Shown here: piece by piece, positions 53,873 through 62,639 of the stretch
Position numbering within the stretch: position 1 is the stretch's first letter
Layout of the letters: every line of letters begins with the position of its first letter
Assembly (NCBI GenBank): GCA_964556425.1
Contig: CAZKWC010000006.1
Coordinates: forward strand, 1 to 64,000
Direction of reading: 5' to 3'
From: JALQUL01 sp964556425
GTDB lineage: Bacteria; Pseudomonadota; Gammaproteobacteria; Burkholderiales; Burkholderiaceae_C
DNA length: 64,000 nt
The notes under the pieces: generated by a model
The model's input: the letters and a program-made list of their open reading frames with translations, nothing else
Told to the model about the DNA's origin: nothing
Database searches by the model: none
Program-made: the position numbers and the translations under genes

Positions 53873-54616
53873 ATGCCATACGAGGCGGATTATCAGTTAC
53901 TTGCAATTATTGCTTCATCAGCCAACCTACATGATTTGGCTGATGCGCTGTTACCTGTCGCTCACATTTTAGAGTGCAAGGATTTTAGTTTAGTATTAAA
54001 CTGTCAGCGCCCTCTGGTGCCCGATTTGTTTTACGCCTTTTCGTCAAATGCGCAATGGGCTCAAATTTATTTACAAAATGATCTTCACAAAGAAGATCCC
54101 ATCTTGCATAAATCTCTCGATCAACCGCTTGCATTTATCTGGACTCATGACCACCAACCTCAAATCGAAAGTCAATTTTGGTCGCTCACTCAAGTTTTCA
54201 ATTTTGAAAACGGCTACGCCATACCTGTCAATTTTGGTTCGCAATGGAAGGGGTACATCAGTTTTAATAGTCCTAAACCAGTAAGCACATCACTACTAAC
54301 CGACTCTCTCATTCATAAATGGTTAAATAGTGTGGTTGCAGGCGTGCATCACATGCTAATGCAAAAGGTTTTACCCCATGTAATGGCCGAAGCTGTACCA
54401 AAACTCAGTAAAAGAGAAATAGAGTGCTTAGGCTGGGCTGCAAGTGGTAAAACCTCTTGGGAAATTGCTGGCATCATGACTCTTTCCGAAGCCACAGTGG
54501 TGTTTCACCTTAATAATCTCATTAGAAAACTCAAGGTCAAAAATCGTACCCAAGCCATAGCAGTAGGTATGTCGCTTGGTTTATTGGCACAACATAAAGT
54601 CACTCATCAAATTTAA
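53873..54616 (+). CDS. LuxR-type quorum-sensing regulator (solo)
   Basis: 247 residues: an N-terminal autoinducer-binding domain (about 15-165) and a C-terminal LuxR helix-turn-helix (180-245, LSKREIECLGWAASGKTSWEIA). All six residues conserved in acyl-homoserine-lactone receptors are in place with TraR spacing: W62, Y66, D75, P76, W90 and G114. It should therefore sense an AHL or a similar signal. No luxI-type synthase is in the window, so it is a solo or has a distant partner. It is convergent with the ACAD gene and separated from it by a terminator. Confidence 0.9.
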   Translation: MPYEADYQLLAIIASSANLHDLADALLPVAHILECKDFSLVLNCQRPLVPDLFYAFSSNAQWAQIYLQNDLHKEDPILHKSLDQPLAFIWTHDHQPQIESQFWSLTQVFNFENGYAIPVNFGSQWKGYISFNSPKPVSTSLLTDSLIHKWLNSVVAGVHHMLMQKVLPHVMAEAVPKLSKREIECLGWAASGKTSWEIAGIMTLSEATVVFHLNNLIRKLKVKNRTQAIAVGMSLGLLAQHKVTHQI

Positions 54617-54645
54617 AGCACTTCACAGCTACTTTAAAATGAAAC

Positions 54646-54680
54646 AAAAAAGCCAAGCACAAATGTTGCTTGGCTTTTTA
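54646..54680. terminator. Bidirectional terminator after the luxR gene
   Basis: A 13-bp stem (AAAAAGCCAAGCA, 54647-54659, with 54667-54679) framed by A and T runs. Confidence 0.8.
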
Positions 54681-54751
54681 CTTGATTTTATCTTCAGCTT
54701 GCCTAATAGTAAGCCGTAAAAAACAGGCTTACCACTAAGTTCACTTTAGTT

Positions 54752-56026
54752 TTAACAACCTCTGGTAATTGGCATTTCTACTGCAGGATTGTTAGGGCTA
54801 TATTTACCCAATTCAAGTTTAGCAATGGCATTGCGGTGAACTTCATCTGGACCATCTGCAAAACGAAGGGTTCTGGCATTGGCATAAGCACTAGCCAATG
54901 GGAAATCATCACATAAACCACCACCACCATGCACTTGAATGGCCCAATCAATCACTTGGCAAGCCATATTAGGTGCTACTACTTTAATCATGGCAATTTC
55001 TGATTTGGCCACTTTATTACCAGCGGTATCCATTAACCATGCTGCTTTTAAAGTAAGCAAACGTGCCATGTCAATTTGGCAACGAGCTTCTGCAATACGC
55101 TCTTGGGTAACCGTTTGGGTAGAAACCGCTTTACCAAAAGCAACTCGACTGCTGGCGCGTCTGCACATGAGTTCAAGGGCTCGTTCTGCTAATCCAATTA
55201 AACGCATGCAATGATGAATACGCCCTGGGCCTAAGCGACCTTGGGCAATTTCAAAACCTCTACCTTCACCCAATAAAATATTGGAGGCAGGTACTCTGAC
55301 GTTTTCAAAATACATTTCAACATGGCCATGTGGGGCATCGTCATAACCAAATACAGTAAGAGGTCTGACGATTCTAATACCAGGTGTGTTAGCGGGCACT
55401 AAAACCATACTTTGTTGTGAGTGACGAGCCGCTTCTGGATCGGTTTTCCCCATTACGATAAAAATGGCACAACGTGGGTCACCGGCTCCAGAAATCCACC
55501 ATTTATGTCCGTTAATTACATATTCATCGCCATCGCGTTCAATGCGAGTGGAAATATTGGTGGCATCACTAGAGGCTACCTCTGGTTCAGTCATAGCAAA
55601 TGCGGATCGGATTTCTCCCGCTAACAAAGGTTTTAACCAGCGCTCACGGTTTTCTTCAGAGCCGTAGCGGGCAATAGTTTCCATATTGCCAGTGTCAGGA
55701 GCAGAACAATTAAACACTTCACTAGACCAAGGTACTCTGCCCATAATTTCAGCTAGAGGTGCATATTCTTGATTGGTTAAACCAGCACCCTCGACACCTG
55801 CAGCAGCGGCCGAATCAACGGGTAAAAATAAATTCCAAAGGCCCTGTTCTTTTGCTTTCTTTTTCAGTTCCTCTATGGTTTGCAATGGCGTCCAACGTTT
55901 GTTATTTTGTGTGTTTTCAAGCAATTCTTTTTCAACTAAGGCTTCAGCAGGATAAATATAATCGTGCATAAATTGATTGAGTTTGGCTTGAAGCTCTTTT
56001 GTTTTGGGTGAATAATCAAAATCCAT
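54752..56026 (-). CDS. Acyl-CoA dehydrogenase, ACAD10/ACAD11-like
   Basis: 424 residues. Beyond the general fold it shows stretches characteristic of the ACAD10/11 and LvaC-related branch: NCSAPDTGNMETIARYGSEE, FAMTEPEVASSDATNIS, INGHKWWISGAGDP, GRGFEIAQGRLGPGRIHHCM and RFADGPDEVHRNAIAKLE. In animals this domain is fused to a kinase; here the kinase is the adjacent upstream gene (79 bases away). Predicted role: converts 4-phosphoacyl-CoA to a 3-hydroxyacyl-CoA or enoyl product. General fatty acyl-CoA oxidation is the alternative. Confidence 0.88.
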   Translation of the reverse strand: MDFDYSPKTKELQAKLNQFMHDYIYPAEALVEKELLENTQNNKRWTPLQTIEELKKKAKEQGLWNLFLPVDSAAAAGVEGAGLTNQEYAPLAEIMGRVPWSSEVFNCSAPDTGNMETIARYGSEENRERWLKPLLAGEIRSAFAMTEPEVASSDATNISTRIERDGDEYVINGHKWWISGAGDPRCAIFIVMGKTDPEAARHSQQSMVLVPANTPGIRIVRPLTVFGYDDAPHGHVEMYFENVRVPASNILLGEGRGFEIAQGRLGPGRIHHCMRLIGLAERALELMCRRASSRVAFGKAVSTQTVTQERIAEARCQIDMARLLTLKAAWLMDTAGNKVAKSEIAMIKVVAPNMACQVIDWAIQVHGGGGLCDDFPLASAYANARTLRFADGPDEVHRNAIAKLELGKYSPNNPAVEMPITRGC

Positions 56027-56104
56027 AATAGATGTTTCCTGTAAAATAAAAGTGAGCGCTTAAAAGTGAAGTCAGATGGAAAAAAGGTATTTATAAAGAG
56101 GGGA

Positions 56105-57208
56105 TTAACTAGATTTTTTGGCCTGTGATTGGCAGGCGAATTGCCAAGCCAATTGGGCTAATTGCCTCACGCCTTGACTAGAGCCGGCTGCTTGATCACT
56201 CGAGGCCATACCTTGCTGAGCCCGCTTGGCAATTCCTTGCAAAATAGCGGCTATACGAAATAAGTTGTAGGCCATATAAAAATTCCAATCGGCTTTTAGC
56301 TCTTGTGCGGTACAAAATTGGGTACGTTCACAATAGGCCTGTATGTAATCGTCTTCACTAGGAATGCCCAGTGCTTGATGGTCTAAACCGCCAATGCCTC
56401 TAAAGGCGCCAGGTGGAATATGCCAAGCCATTGCATGATAACTAAAGTCAGCAAATGGATGACCTAGTGTAGAAAGTTCCCAATCTAAAATGGCTAAAAC
56501 TTTGGGCTCGGTGGGATGAAACATTAGGTTATCAAGCCTAAAGTCACCATGCACAATACTGCTTAATTTTTCATCTTTTGCTTGCTCTGGAATGTTGCCT
56601 GGCAACCATGCCATGAGCTGGTCCATTTCAGTAATAGGCTCGGTTATAGAGGCTACATATTGTTTACTCCAACGACCAATTTGTCTTTCAAAATAATTGC
56701 CAGGTTTGCCATAATCCGCAAGGCCACAGGCTTGTACATTGACTTTGTGCAAAGTGGCAATCACTCGGTTCATTTCTTGGTAGATTTCTCCTCTTTGTTG
56801 TTCGGTCATGCCTGGTAAAGCCTGATCCCAAAGTATTCTGCCTTTAACAAACTCCATAATATAAAAGGCTCTACCAATGACGGATTCATCCTCGCAAATT
56901 GCCAGCATTTTAGCGACTGGAACATCGGTAGAACCTAGGGCTGACATGACTTTATATTCTCGTTCTATGGCATGAGCAGAGGGTAATAATTTAGCCACTG
57001 GTCCAGGCTTGGCTCGCATCACATAGGTCATATGAGGCGTTACTAATTGATAAGTAGGGTTGGATTGTCCACCTTTGAACATTTCAACTGTTAATGGTCC
57101 CTCAAAACCTGCTAGATTTTGTTCTAACCATTGTGTTAGAGCAACTACATCAAAACGATGTTTTTCAGACACTGAACGAGTGCCAACAAATTGATCAAAA
57201 CCAGTCAT
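56105..57208 (-). CDS. Phosphotransferase-fold kinase, ACAD11 N-domain/LvaA-like
   Basis: 367 residues with the aminoglycoside-phosphotransferase (choline kinase-like) fold. FKGGQSNPTYQL is the nucleotide loop, followed by YVMRAKPG with the ATP-binding region. The catalytic loop IVHGDFRLDNLMFHP and the metal loop AILDWELSTLGHPFADF are intact. It resembles the N-terminal half of ACAD11 and LvaA, which phosphorylate the 4-hydroxyl of 4-hydroxyacyl-CoA. It is not expected to give drug resistance. It precedes the ACAD gene. A TTG five codons upstream is an alternative start. Confidence 0.87.
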   Translation of the reverse strand: MTGFDQFVGTRSVSEKHRFDVVALTQWLEQNLAGFEGPLTVEMFKGGQSNPTYQLVTPHMTYVMRAKPGPVAKLLPSAHAIEREYKVMSALGSTDVPVAKMLAICEDESVIGRAFYIMEFVKGRILWDQALPGMTEQQRGEIYQEMNRVIATLHKVNVQACGLADYGKPGNYFERQIGRWSKQYVASITEPITEMDQLMAWLPGNIPEQAKDEKLSSIVHGDFRLDNLMFHPTEPKVLAILDWELSTLGHPFADFSYHAMAWHIPPGAFRGIGGLDHQALGIPSEDDYIQAYCERTQFCTAQELKADWNFYMAYNLFRIAAILQGIAKRAQQGMASSDQAAGSSQGVRQLAQLAWQFACQSQAKKSS

Positions 57209-57301
57209 AAAACAGCAATTCAAAATGAAAATAGAGAGTTAGAAGATTAATTTTGATACCAATCAGATATCAATTAACTGGTAACTAACTAGCTATTGGT
57301 T

Positions 57302-57343
57302 AAAAAAAAAGACTCATTCCTAGTGAACTAGAAAATGAGTCTT
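57302..57343 (-). terminator. Intrinsic terminator after the Crp/Fnr gene
   Basis: A 10-bp outer stem (AAGACTCATT with AATGAGTCTT) plus an inner CTAGT/ACTAG stem, followed by nine T on the minus strand. Confidence 0.8.
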
Positions 57344-57411
57344 GCGAATAAGGTTTACTACTTTTTGAACAAAAGTAGTGACCTTGTTAAAACAAAAATG
57401 AGCTAAAAAAT

Positions 57412-58131
57412 TTAATCGTTGAGCTCCACAATACGCATCAGTCGCTCGCGATCTCGAATGACTAAACCATTGGCTTCTACCCGTATTGCTTCTTCCCGCT
57501 CCATGGCCTTTAGCTCTTGGTTGACCCTCTGACGAGATGCTCCCACTAGCTGTGCTAATTCTTCTTGAGCTAGCTGCAAACTGATTCGAATCTCGTGATG
57601 ATTGGATAAGCTTGGTACGCCATAACTGCGTACCAAATGCAATAATTGTTTGGCCAAGCGAGAGCGTAGCGGTAGGGTGTTGAGGTCTTCTACTAGGCCA
57701 TAAAGTTGGCGAATTCGGCGCGATTGCAAACGAAGCATAGCGTCGTAGAACTCTACATGAGTAGCTAAAATTTTGCGAAAATCGGCTGTTGCCACACATA
57801 AAATGGTGCAGTCCCCGTGTGCGTAGGCATCGTGTGTTCGACGGTCTCCATCGAGAATCGACACATCGCCAAACCAAATCCCAGGCTCGACATAGGTGAG
57901 TGTAATTTGTTTGCCAGAAATAGAAATAGAACTGACACGCACGGCCCCCTTGGCACAAGCAATCCATGAATCGGGTGGATCGCCACGTGCTGCAATTATT
58001 TGACCATCTTTGTATCTGCGAACAAATGCACATCGGAGAATATCGTGACGTAATGAAGGGGAAAGGGTAGAAAACCATCGACCTGCGTTGATGGCTTCTC
58101 TTTCCTCTATAGTAAGCATTGGTTCGTGCAT
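57412..58131 (-). CDS. Crp/Fnr family transcription regulator
   Basis: 239 residues. A cyclic-nucleotide-binding fold (about 20-140, with GVSIL-like core GIWFGDVSILDGDRRTHDAYAHGD) joins a C-terminal winged helix; the recognition helix is in LAQEELAQLVGASRQRVNQELKAMEREE. It lacks the N-terminal Cys cluster of FNR, so it does not hold an Fe-S oxygen sensor of that kind. The ligand is unknown. It lies between two terminated units and is transcribed on the same strand as the acyl-CoA genes around it. It is visibly richer in G+C than its neighbours. Confidence 0.9.
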   Translation of the reverse strand: MHEPMLTIEEREAINAGRWFSTLSPSLRHDILRCAFVRRYKDGQIIAARGDPPDSWIACAKGAVRVSSISISGKQITLTYVEPGIWFGDVSILDGDRRTHDAYAHGDCTILCVATADFRKILATHVEFYDAMLRLQSRRIRQLYGLVEDLNTLPLRSRLAKQLLHLVRSYGVPSLSNHHEIRISLQLAQEELAQLVGASRQRVNQELKAMEREEAIRVEANGLVIRDRERLMRIVELND

Positions 58132-58244
58132 AGTCTGTCTTTTGTGTGACTGTAATCAGTACGGGTTGAAAATGCAAAATAAAGAGCCATCGTCTTAAAG
58201 GAATTCTTGCAGTCCTTGAAGGCGATAGCCCAAAGATGTCAATA

Positions 58245-59786
58245 TTAAACTTGTTCGGCTTGCAAAAGGCTTAAACCTAAAGCCGCACGCCTTCTTAACC
58301 ATGGTGATGGACGATAACGCATATCACCATAAACAGTCTGCATGTTGAATAAAATTTCTAAAATATTTGCAGGGTCTAGCATATTGCCAAAGCCTAAAGG
58401 TCCTTGTGGGTAACCTAGGCCAATTTGTACTGCTTTATCTAAGTCTTCAGGGCTACAAATATTTTGTTGGCAAATATCGGAACCAATATTCACAATGGTT
58501 GCAACTACCCTTTGGCTCACAAAACCAGCGCTGTCTTTAATCACGCTAACTGGCTTTGCGTCAGCAGAAAAAATCGCTTGTGCTTTTTGAAGCATATCAA
58601 GGCGTGTTGCCGGGTTGCTGGCAATGACTCGGCGTTTGCTGATGGCGTCATCTACCAACATATCAATGCCAACTGTACGGGTAGGGTCAAGTCTTTCAAC
58701 GGCTGCCAAAGTGGTGACGTCAAATCCCATAGGAGCGACCATAATTAAGGCCGTCGGGCTTGGCATCGCACCAGTTTCAATGGTGGCTCCTAAATTTTTA
58801 AGTAGGGCTAACAAGCCTTGGCGACGAGACGCTTTAGGTGAGACCCAAACGCTTGGCCAATCAGAAGCGGAAATTGCAGTAGTGCTAGCCAGGTTGCCAT
58901 TATTTGGCAATATTTTTTGACCTTTTTCATCGTAATTATAAAAGCCACGACCTGTTTTACGACCCAATACACCACCTGCTAAACGCTGTGCGGTAATAGG
59001 GCTAGGGCGGTAGCGGGCTTCTTGATAATATTGATCGTAAATTGATTCCATGACAGGATGCGATACATCAAGTCCGGTTAAGTCCATCAGTTCGAAGGGG
59101 CCTAATTTAAAACCAAGTTGATCTTTTAAAATTTGGTCAACAGTAGCAAAGTCAGTGATGCTCTCGCTAATAATGCGCAGGGCTTCGGTGTTGTAACCAC
59201 GTCCGGCGTGATTCACAATAAAACCAGGAGTATCTGAGGCTTTTACAGCTGTATGGCCCATTTGTTTGCCGTACTGCAAAAGGTTATCGATGTGACTGTT
59301 TTGACTTTGTAAACCAGGAATAATTTCCACTACTTTCATGAGTGGTACAGGATTAAAAAAGTGCATACCGACTAATTGTTCTGGTCGGCTTAAGGCGGCT
59401 GCAATAGAGGTAATGGATAAACTAGAAGTGTTGCTAGCTAAAACGCAACTCGGTTGAACAATAGCTTCAAGATTTTTAAACAAATTTTGTTTAATGCTTA
59501 AATCTTCTTTAATGGCTTCAATAATTAAATCGCAATCGGCAAGAGCGCTTAATTCATTGGCAACACTGAGCTGCTGAGCAAAAACGCTTGCGTCTTCGGT
59601 GCTAATTTTGCCTTTATTAGCAAGCGTTGCCCACTGATCTATTAAGGCTTGTTGCGCATTGGAGGCAGCAAGCGCCATTGCATCAAATAAAACCACATGG
59701 CTTCCCGCTTGCGCTGCAAGCTGAGCAATTCCACGACCCATTGCACCGGTTCCCACGATGCCAACTTTTTTGTATAGAGCTTTCAT
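58245..59786 (-). CDS. 3-hydroxyacyl-CoA dehydrogenase, PaaH-like
   Basis: Oxidises 3-hydroxyacyl-CoA to 3-oxoacyl-CoA with NAD. 513 residues. The Rossmann motif is VGIVGTGAMGRGIAQLAAQAG. NTSSLSITSIAAALSRPEQLVGMHFFNPVPLMKVVEII is the family signature. Two 3HCDH C-terminal domains follow (near 190-285 and 410-505), with GFIVNHAGRGYNTEAL and LGFKLGPFELMDLTGLDV. This matches PaaH of phenylacetate breakdown, but no other paa gene is here, so a general beta-oxidation role is likely. Confidence 0.9.
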   Translation of the reverse strand: MKALYKKVGIVGTGAMGRGIAQLAAQAGSHVVLFDAMALAASNAQQALIDQWATLANKGKISTEDASVFAQQLSVANELSALADCDLIIEAIKEDLSIKQNLFKNLEAIVQPSCVLASNTSSLSITSIAAALSRPEQLVGMHFFNPVPLMKVVEIIPGLQSQNSHIDNLLQYGKQMGHTAVKASDTPGFIVNHAGRGYNTEALRIISESITDFATVDQILKDQLGFKLGPFELMDLTGLDVSHPVMESIYDQYYQEARYRPSPITAQRLAGGVLGRKTGRGFYNYDEKGQKILPNNGNLASTTAISASDWPSVWVSPKASRRQGLLALLKNLGATIETGAMPSPTALIMVAPMGFDVTTLAAVERLDPTRTVGIDMLVDDAISKRRVIASNPATRLDMLQKAQAIFSADAKPVSVIKDSAGFVSQRVVATIVNIGSDICQQNICSPEDLDKAVQIGLGYPQGPLGFGNMLDPANILEILFNMQTVYGDMRYRPSPWLRRRAALGLSLLQAEQV

Positions 59787-60102
59787 AGCTTTTATTATGC
59801 ACAAATTATGCAGGCTTCTTTTTACTTGTCGTTAATTTCTTTTCAATTTTGCTGCATCAACCATTTAAAACAGTAGGCTCGTGGCACTTTAAAGCGACTA
59901 ATTGGTCAATTTTCAATTTTCATAATTGCTAAAATGAGAGTGTTTAACTGGCAAGCCAGTTTTTACAATTCCTGCTATAAAAACGATTGGCAGCTATGTT
60001 CTAGATTCCTAAAGTCTTCATAGGGGATTAAAATGCAATTCAAGGCAGATTTTCAAAATCGCCTATATAGTCGAGTCCAAACATCATCATGAAAGTTAAA
60101 AA
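59787..60102. other. Divergent region upstream of the NDUFA9-like gene
   Basis: About 315 bases. It contains a 19-codon frame with a strong ribosome site (listed next) and no other gene. Confidence 0.45.
60033..60092 (+). CDS. Possible 19-residue leader peptide
   Basis: ATG with AGGGG 6 bases upstream; reads MQFKADFQNRLYSRVQTSS. Its stop overlaps a second ATG (ATGA), which opens a 5-codon frame ending just at the start of the next gene. The arrangement would allow translational coupling to the NDUFA9-like gene, whose own ribosome site is poor. Confidence 0.3.
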   Translation: MQFKADFQNRLYSRVQTSS

Positions 60103-60978
60103 ATGAAAATCTTACTGATAGGCTCAAACGGTATGATAGGTCGCTACACAAGGGCGGCGTTAGAAATTTTAGGGCACGAAGTGATTGGTTTAGTGAGGCG
60201 CCGCATACGGGCCTCTGATATAGTGGACGACTATAGCCAAATGACAAATTCCCAGCAATGGTTAGAACATTTAAAAGGCATTGACGTAGTGATTAATGCG
60301 GTAGGTGTTTTGCGTAACACGCCCAAAACACCTATGACGGCGATTCATTATTTAGCACCAAAAGCCTTATTTGAGGCCTGTGAAAAAATGCAAATTGCCA
60401 AGGTCATTCAGATCTCTGCTTTGGGTGTAGATACAGTCAACCCTACGCTGTATCAGAGTAGTAAATTAAAAGCCGATGAATATCTAATGCAAAGTCAACT
60501 TAACTGGACTATTTTGCGTCCCAGCGTAGTATTTGCGCCAGATGGGGCTTCTGCCAAAATGTTTTTATTCTTATCAAGACTGCCTATAGTTTCACTGCCC
60601 GGCAAGGGGCAAATGAGGTTGCAACCGGTTCATATACAAGACATAGTGGCCGTTATCTTAGCTAGCATTGAAAATAAAAGCTCCACAAGAAGAAAAATCA
60701 TCAACTGTGTGGGTGCAAAAGTAGTTTCTTATAAAGCCATGTTGGCAAGTTATGCCCTTCAACAAGGAAAGGGTGTGCCATTGTTTATTCCAATTCCCTT
60801 GTTTTTGATGTCATTAACCGCCAAGCTCACTGCATTACACCCAGATATTCCATTAGAGCCAGACACTTTAAAAATGTTGCTTGAAGGTAGTGCCGCTTCA
60901 ACTGCTGGCATAGCTGAAGTATTAGGCCATGAGCCCATTTCAATTGATGATTTTATTGCAACCTCAAAAAAGATCTAA
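60103..60978 (+). CDS. NAD(P)-binding protein, NDUFA9-like atypical SDR
   Basis: 291 residues. The Rossmann motif is IGSNGMIGRYTRAAL. VVINAVGVLRNTP, VIQISALGVD, YQSSKLKADEYL (Y-x3-K) and WTILRPSVVFAPDGASAKMF are typical of NAD-binding epimerase-like proteins related to complex I accessory subunit NDUFA9. The C-terminus has a hydrophobic patch (PLFIPIPLFLMSLTAKL). The substrate is unknown. Confidence 0.83.
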   Translation: MKILLIGSNGMIGRYTRAALEILGHEVIGLVRRRIRASDIVDDYSQMTNSQQWLEHLKGIDVVINAVGVLRNTPKTPMTAIHYLAPKALFEACEKMQIAKVIQISALGVDTVNPTLYQSSKLKADEYLMQSQLNWTILRPSVVFAPDGASAKMFLFLSRLPIVSLPGKGQMRLQPVHIQDIVAVILASIENKSSTRRKIINCVGAKVVSYKAMLASYALQQGKGVPLFIPIPLFLMSLTAKLTALHPDIPLEPDTLKMLLEGSAASTAGIAEVLGHEPISIDDFIATSKKI

Positions 60979-61088
60979 CTTGAATTCATCATCGCTTAAA
61001 AATTTTTTTAGCAAACTAGGTGAACTGCCACCAACTTGACAGCCATCATTTCTTTCCTCAGTTATATTTGAATTTTTAAGGAGACACT

Positions 61089-61745
61089 ATGTTAAAGCTT
61101 TGCGGATTTTCAATGAGTAATTATTACAACCAAGTGAAGTTGCAATTACTCGAAAAAGGAATTGCCTTCGAGGAAGATACAGTTTTTGTAGGACCTAGGG
61201 CTGCTCCTGATTTATTGCTTCGTTCACCATTGGGAAAAGTGCCATTTTTAGAAACCGAACAAGGCACTTTAACTGAATCTGCAGTTATTGCAGACTATAT
61301 AGAACAAGCTTATCCAGAACACTCATTAATGCCAACAGATGCTTTTGCAGCCGCCAAAGTGCGAGAGTTGGTTAAATATATTGAGTTATATTTAGAGTTA
61401 CCGGCTAGAGAGTTGTATCCACAAGCCTTTTTTGGTGGGCAAGTGAGCGACAGTACCAAAGAGCGTGTGGCTAAACAATTAGCCAAAGGTGTTGAAGGCT
61501 ACAAAAAAATAATGCAGCTCAACCCTTATCAATATGGTGATCAATTTACCATAGCCGATTGTTCTGCTGTTATTCATTTGCCAATTATCTCAATGGCGGC
61601 TAAATCGGTTTTAGGTGTTGATTTATTTGAGGGTACAGGCGTAAAAGATTATTTAAAAACCATGTCTGCTCGCCCAGCGGTGCAAAAAGTAGCCGCAGAT
61701 AGAAAAACCAGCACTGAACAAATGATGGCTGCCAATAAAAAATAA
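61089..61745 (+). CDS. Glutathione S-transferase
   Basis: 218 residues. The thioredoxin-like N-terminal domain has CGFSMSNYYNQVKLQLLEKG, SPLGKVPFLETEQGTLTESAVIADYIEQ (the cis-Pro and ES glutathione-binding motif), followed by the all-helical C-terminal domain with FTIADCSAVIHLP. AAGGAGA precedes the ATG. The substrate cannot be told. The gene is transcribed alone. Confidence 0.92.
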   Translation: MLKLCGFSMSNYYNQVKLQLLEKGIAFEEDTVFVGPRAAPDLLLRSPLGKVPFLETEQGTLTESAVIADYIEQAYPEHSLMPTDAFAAAKVRELVKYIELYLELPARELYPQAFFGGQVSDSTKERVAKQLAKGVEGYKKIMQLNPYQYGDQFTIADCSAVIHLPIISMAAKSVLGVDLFEGTGVKDYLKTMSARPAVQKVAADRKTSTEQMMAANKK

Positions 61746-61818
61746 AATTAGAGAGTGATTTAAATCAACTAAAATTGGTCTGTGCCAAGGGTTGAAATGA
61801 ATGACTAGACAAATTAAA

Positions 61819-61860
61819 AAGACCATAACTAGTAACATTCATAGTTATAGTTATGGTCTT
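61819..61860. repeat. 13-bp inverted repeat between GST and the exported locus
   Basis: AAGACCATAACTA (61819-61831) pairs perfectly with 61848-61860. A T run follows only on the minus strand, so it is a weak terminator for plus-strand genes and may instead be a regulatory hairpin. Confidence 0.5.
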
Positions 61861-61875
61861 ATATACTTTAAATGA

Positions 61876-62529
61876 ATGCTCCAAATTTATAAAATAAATA
61901 TTTTGCTACCAACATTTTGTTTGGGTTTCATTATTTCTGCTCCAGCGCTATTGTTAGCACAAACTACTCAGCCCATCACGCCATCTATTGCTCAGTCCAT
62001 CAATACCAAAGATTTAGTGCTTGCTTTAGTTAGTCGTCAAAACTCGGTAACCAATCCTATTCCAGCGCAGTACAAATCTTTAGATGCCATGATTATCAAT
62101 GTGCTTGAAGATTCACCTAGTGGAGTATTAAAACCTTTTCCCACTCATTATGTAGTGCACTACCAACAAGCATTTAGATTAAAAATGATTGCTTCTCGAA
62201 ATGGTGAGGTCGAAATTTTTCAACTTACACAAGACGGGAAACTCAATCCCAAAGCTATTTTTACTGAATCCATTAAATATGGTCAAGAAACTATTTCACA
62301 GCGAATTTTTGTAAACCCCAATACTCAAACAAAAGCATTAATTTTAAGTTTTAAACCCAAAGAATTATTAGGTAGTAGCTCTGATCGGTGGGTACAAAAG
62401 TTATTAAGCACTGATGCTAAGCAGCTTTCAGAATACTTAAGAATGCAGCATTCCAATGTTTCGACTTATATAGTCAATACCAGTGCCAAAGAAGCAGGTG
62501 TTTTAGCCACTGTATTAGTACAAAAGTGA
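61876..62529 (+). CDS. Exported protein of unknown function, first of three
   Basis: 217 residues with a hydrophobic leader (about 8-29, ending near LLLAQ). The core YQQAFRLKMIASRNGEVEIF followed by LTQDGKLNPKAIF faintly recalls DUF4384-like beta domains; this is resemblance only. The start has no clear ribosome site. Two further exported genes follow on the same strand. Confidence 0.65.
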   Translation: MLQIYKINILLPTFCLGFIISAPALLLAQTTQPITPSIAQSINTKDLVLALVSRQNSVTNPIPAQYKSLDAMIINVLEDSPSGVLKPFPTHYVVHYQQAFRLKMIASRNGEVEIFQLTQDGKLNPKAIFTESIKYGQETISQRIFVNPNTQTKALILSFKPKELLGSSSDRWVQKLLSTDAKQLSEYLRMQHSNVSTYIVNTSAKEAGVLATVLVQK

Positions 62530-62639
62530 AACGATTGTGTAATCAATTGAAAATGGCCATCATTAACAACTAAAAGTGGTAGTACTTGACTAAGTTGCAA
62601 TAGTTGAAGCATAGTTTTAAGATTCGCAAAAGGAGTGAA

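Noticed and set aside
56105..57208. Aminoglycoside resistance gene
   Set aside because: The fold is shared, but sequence blocks and the neighbouring dehydrogenase point to the ACAD11/LvaA kinase group.
57320..58177. A 285-codon frame overlapping the Crp/Fnr gene on the same strand
   Set aside because: It covers the same DNA in another frame, gives an odd composition rich in Cys, Arg and Ser, and the Crp/Fnr frame has clear family motifs.
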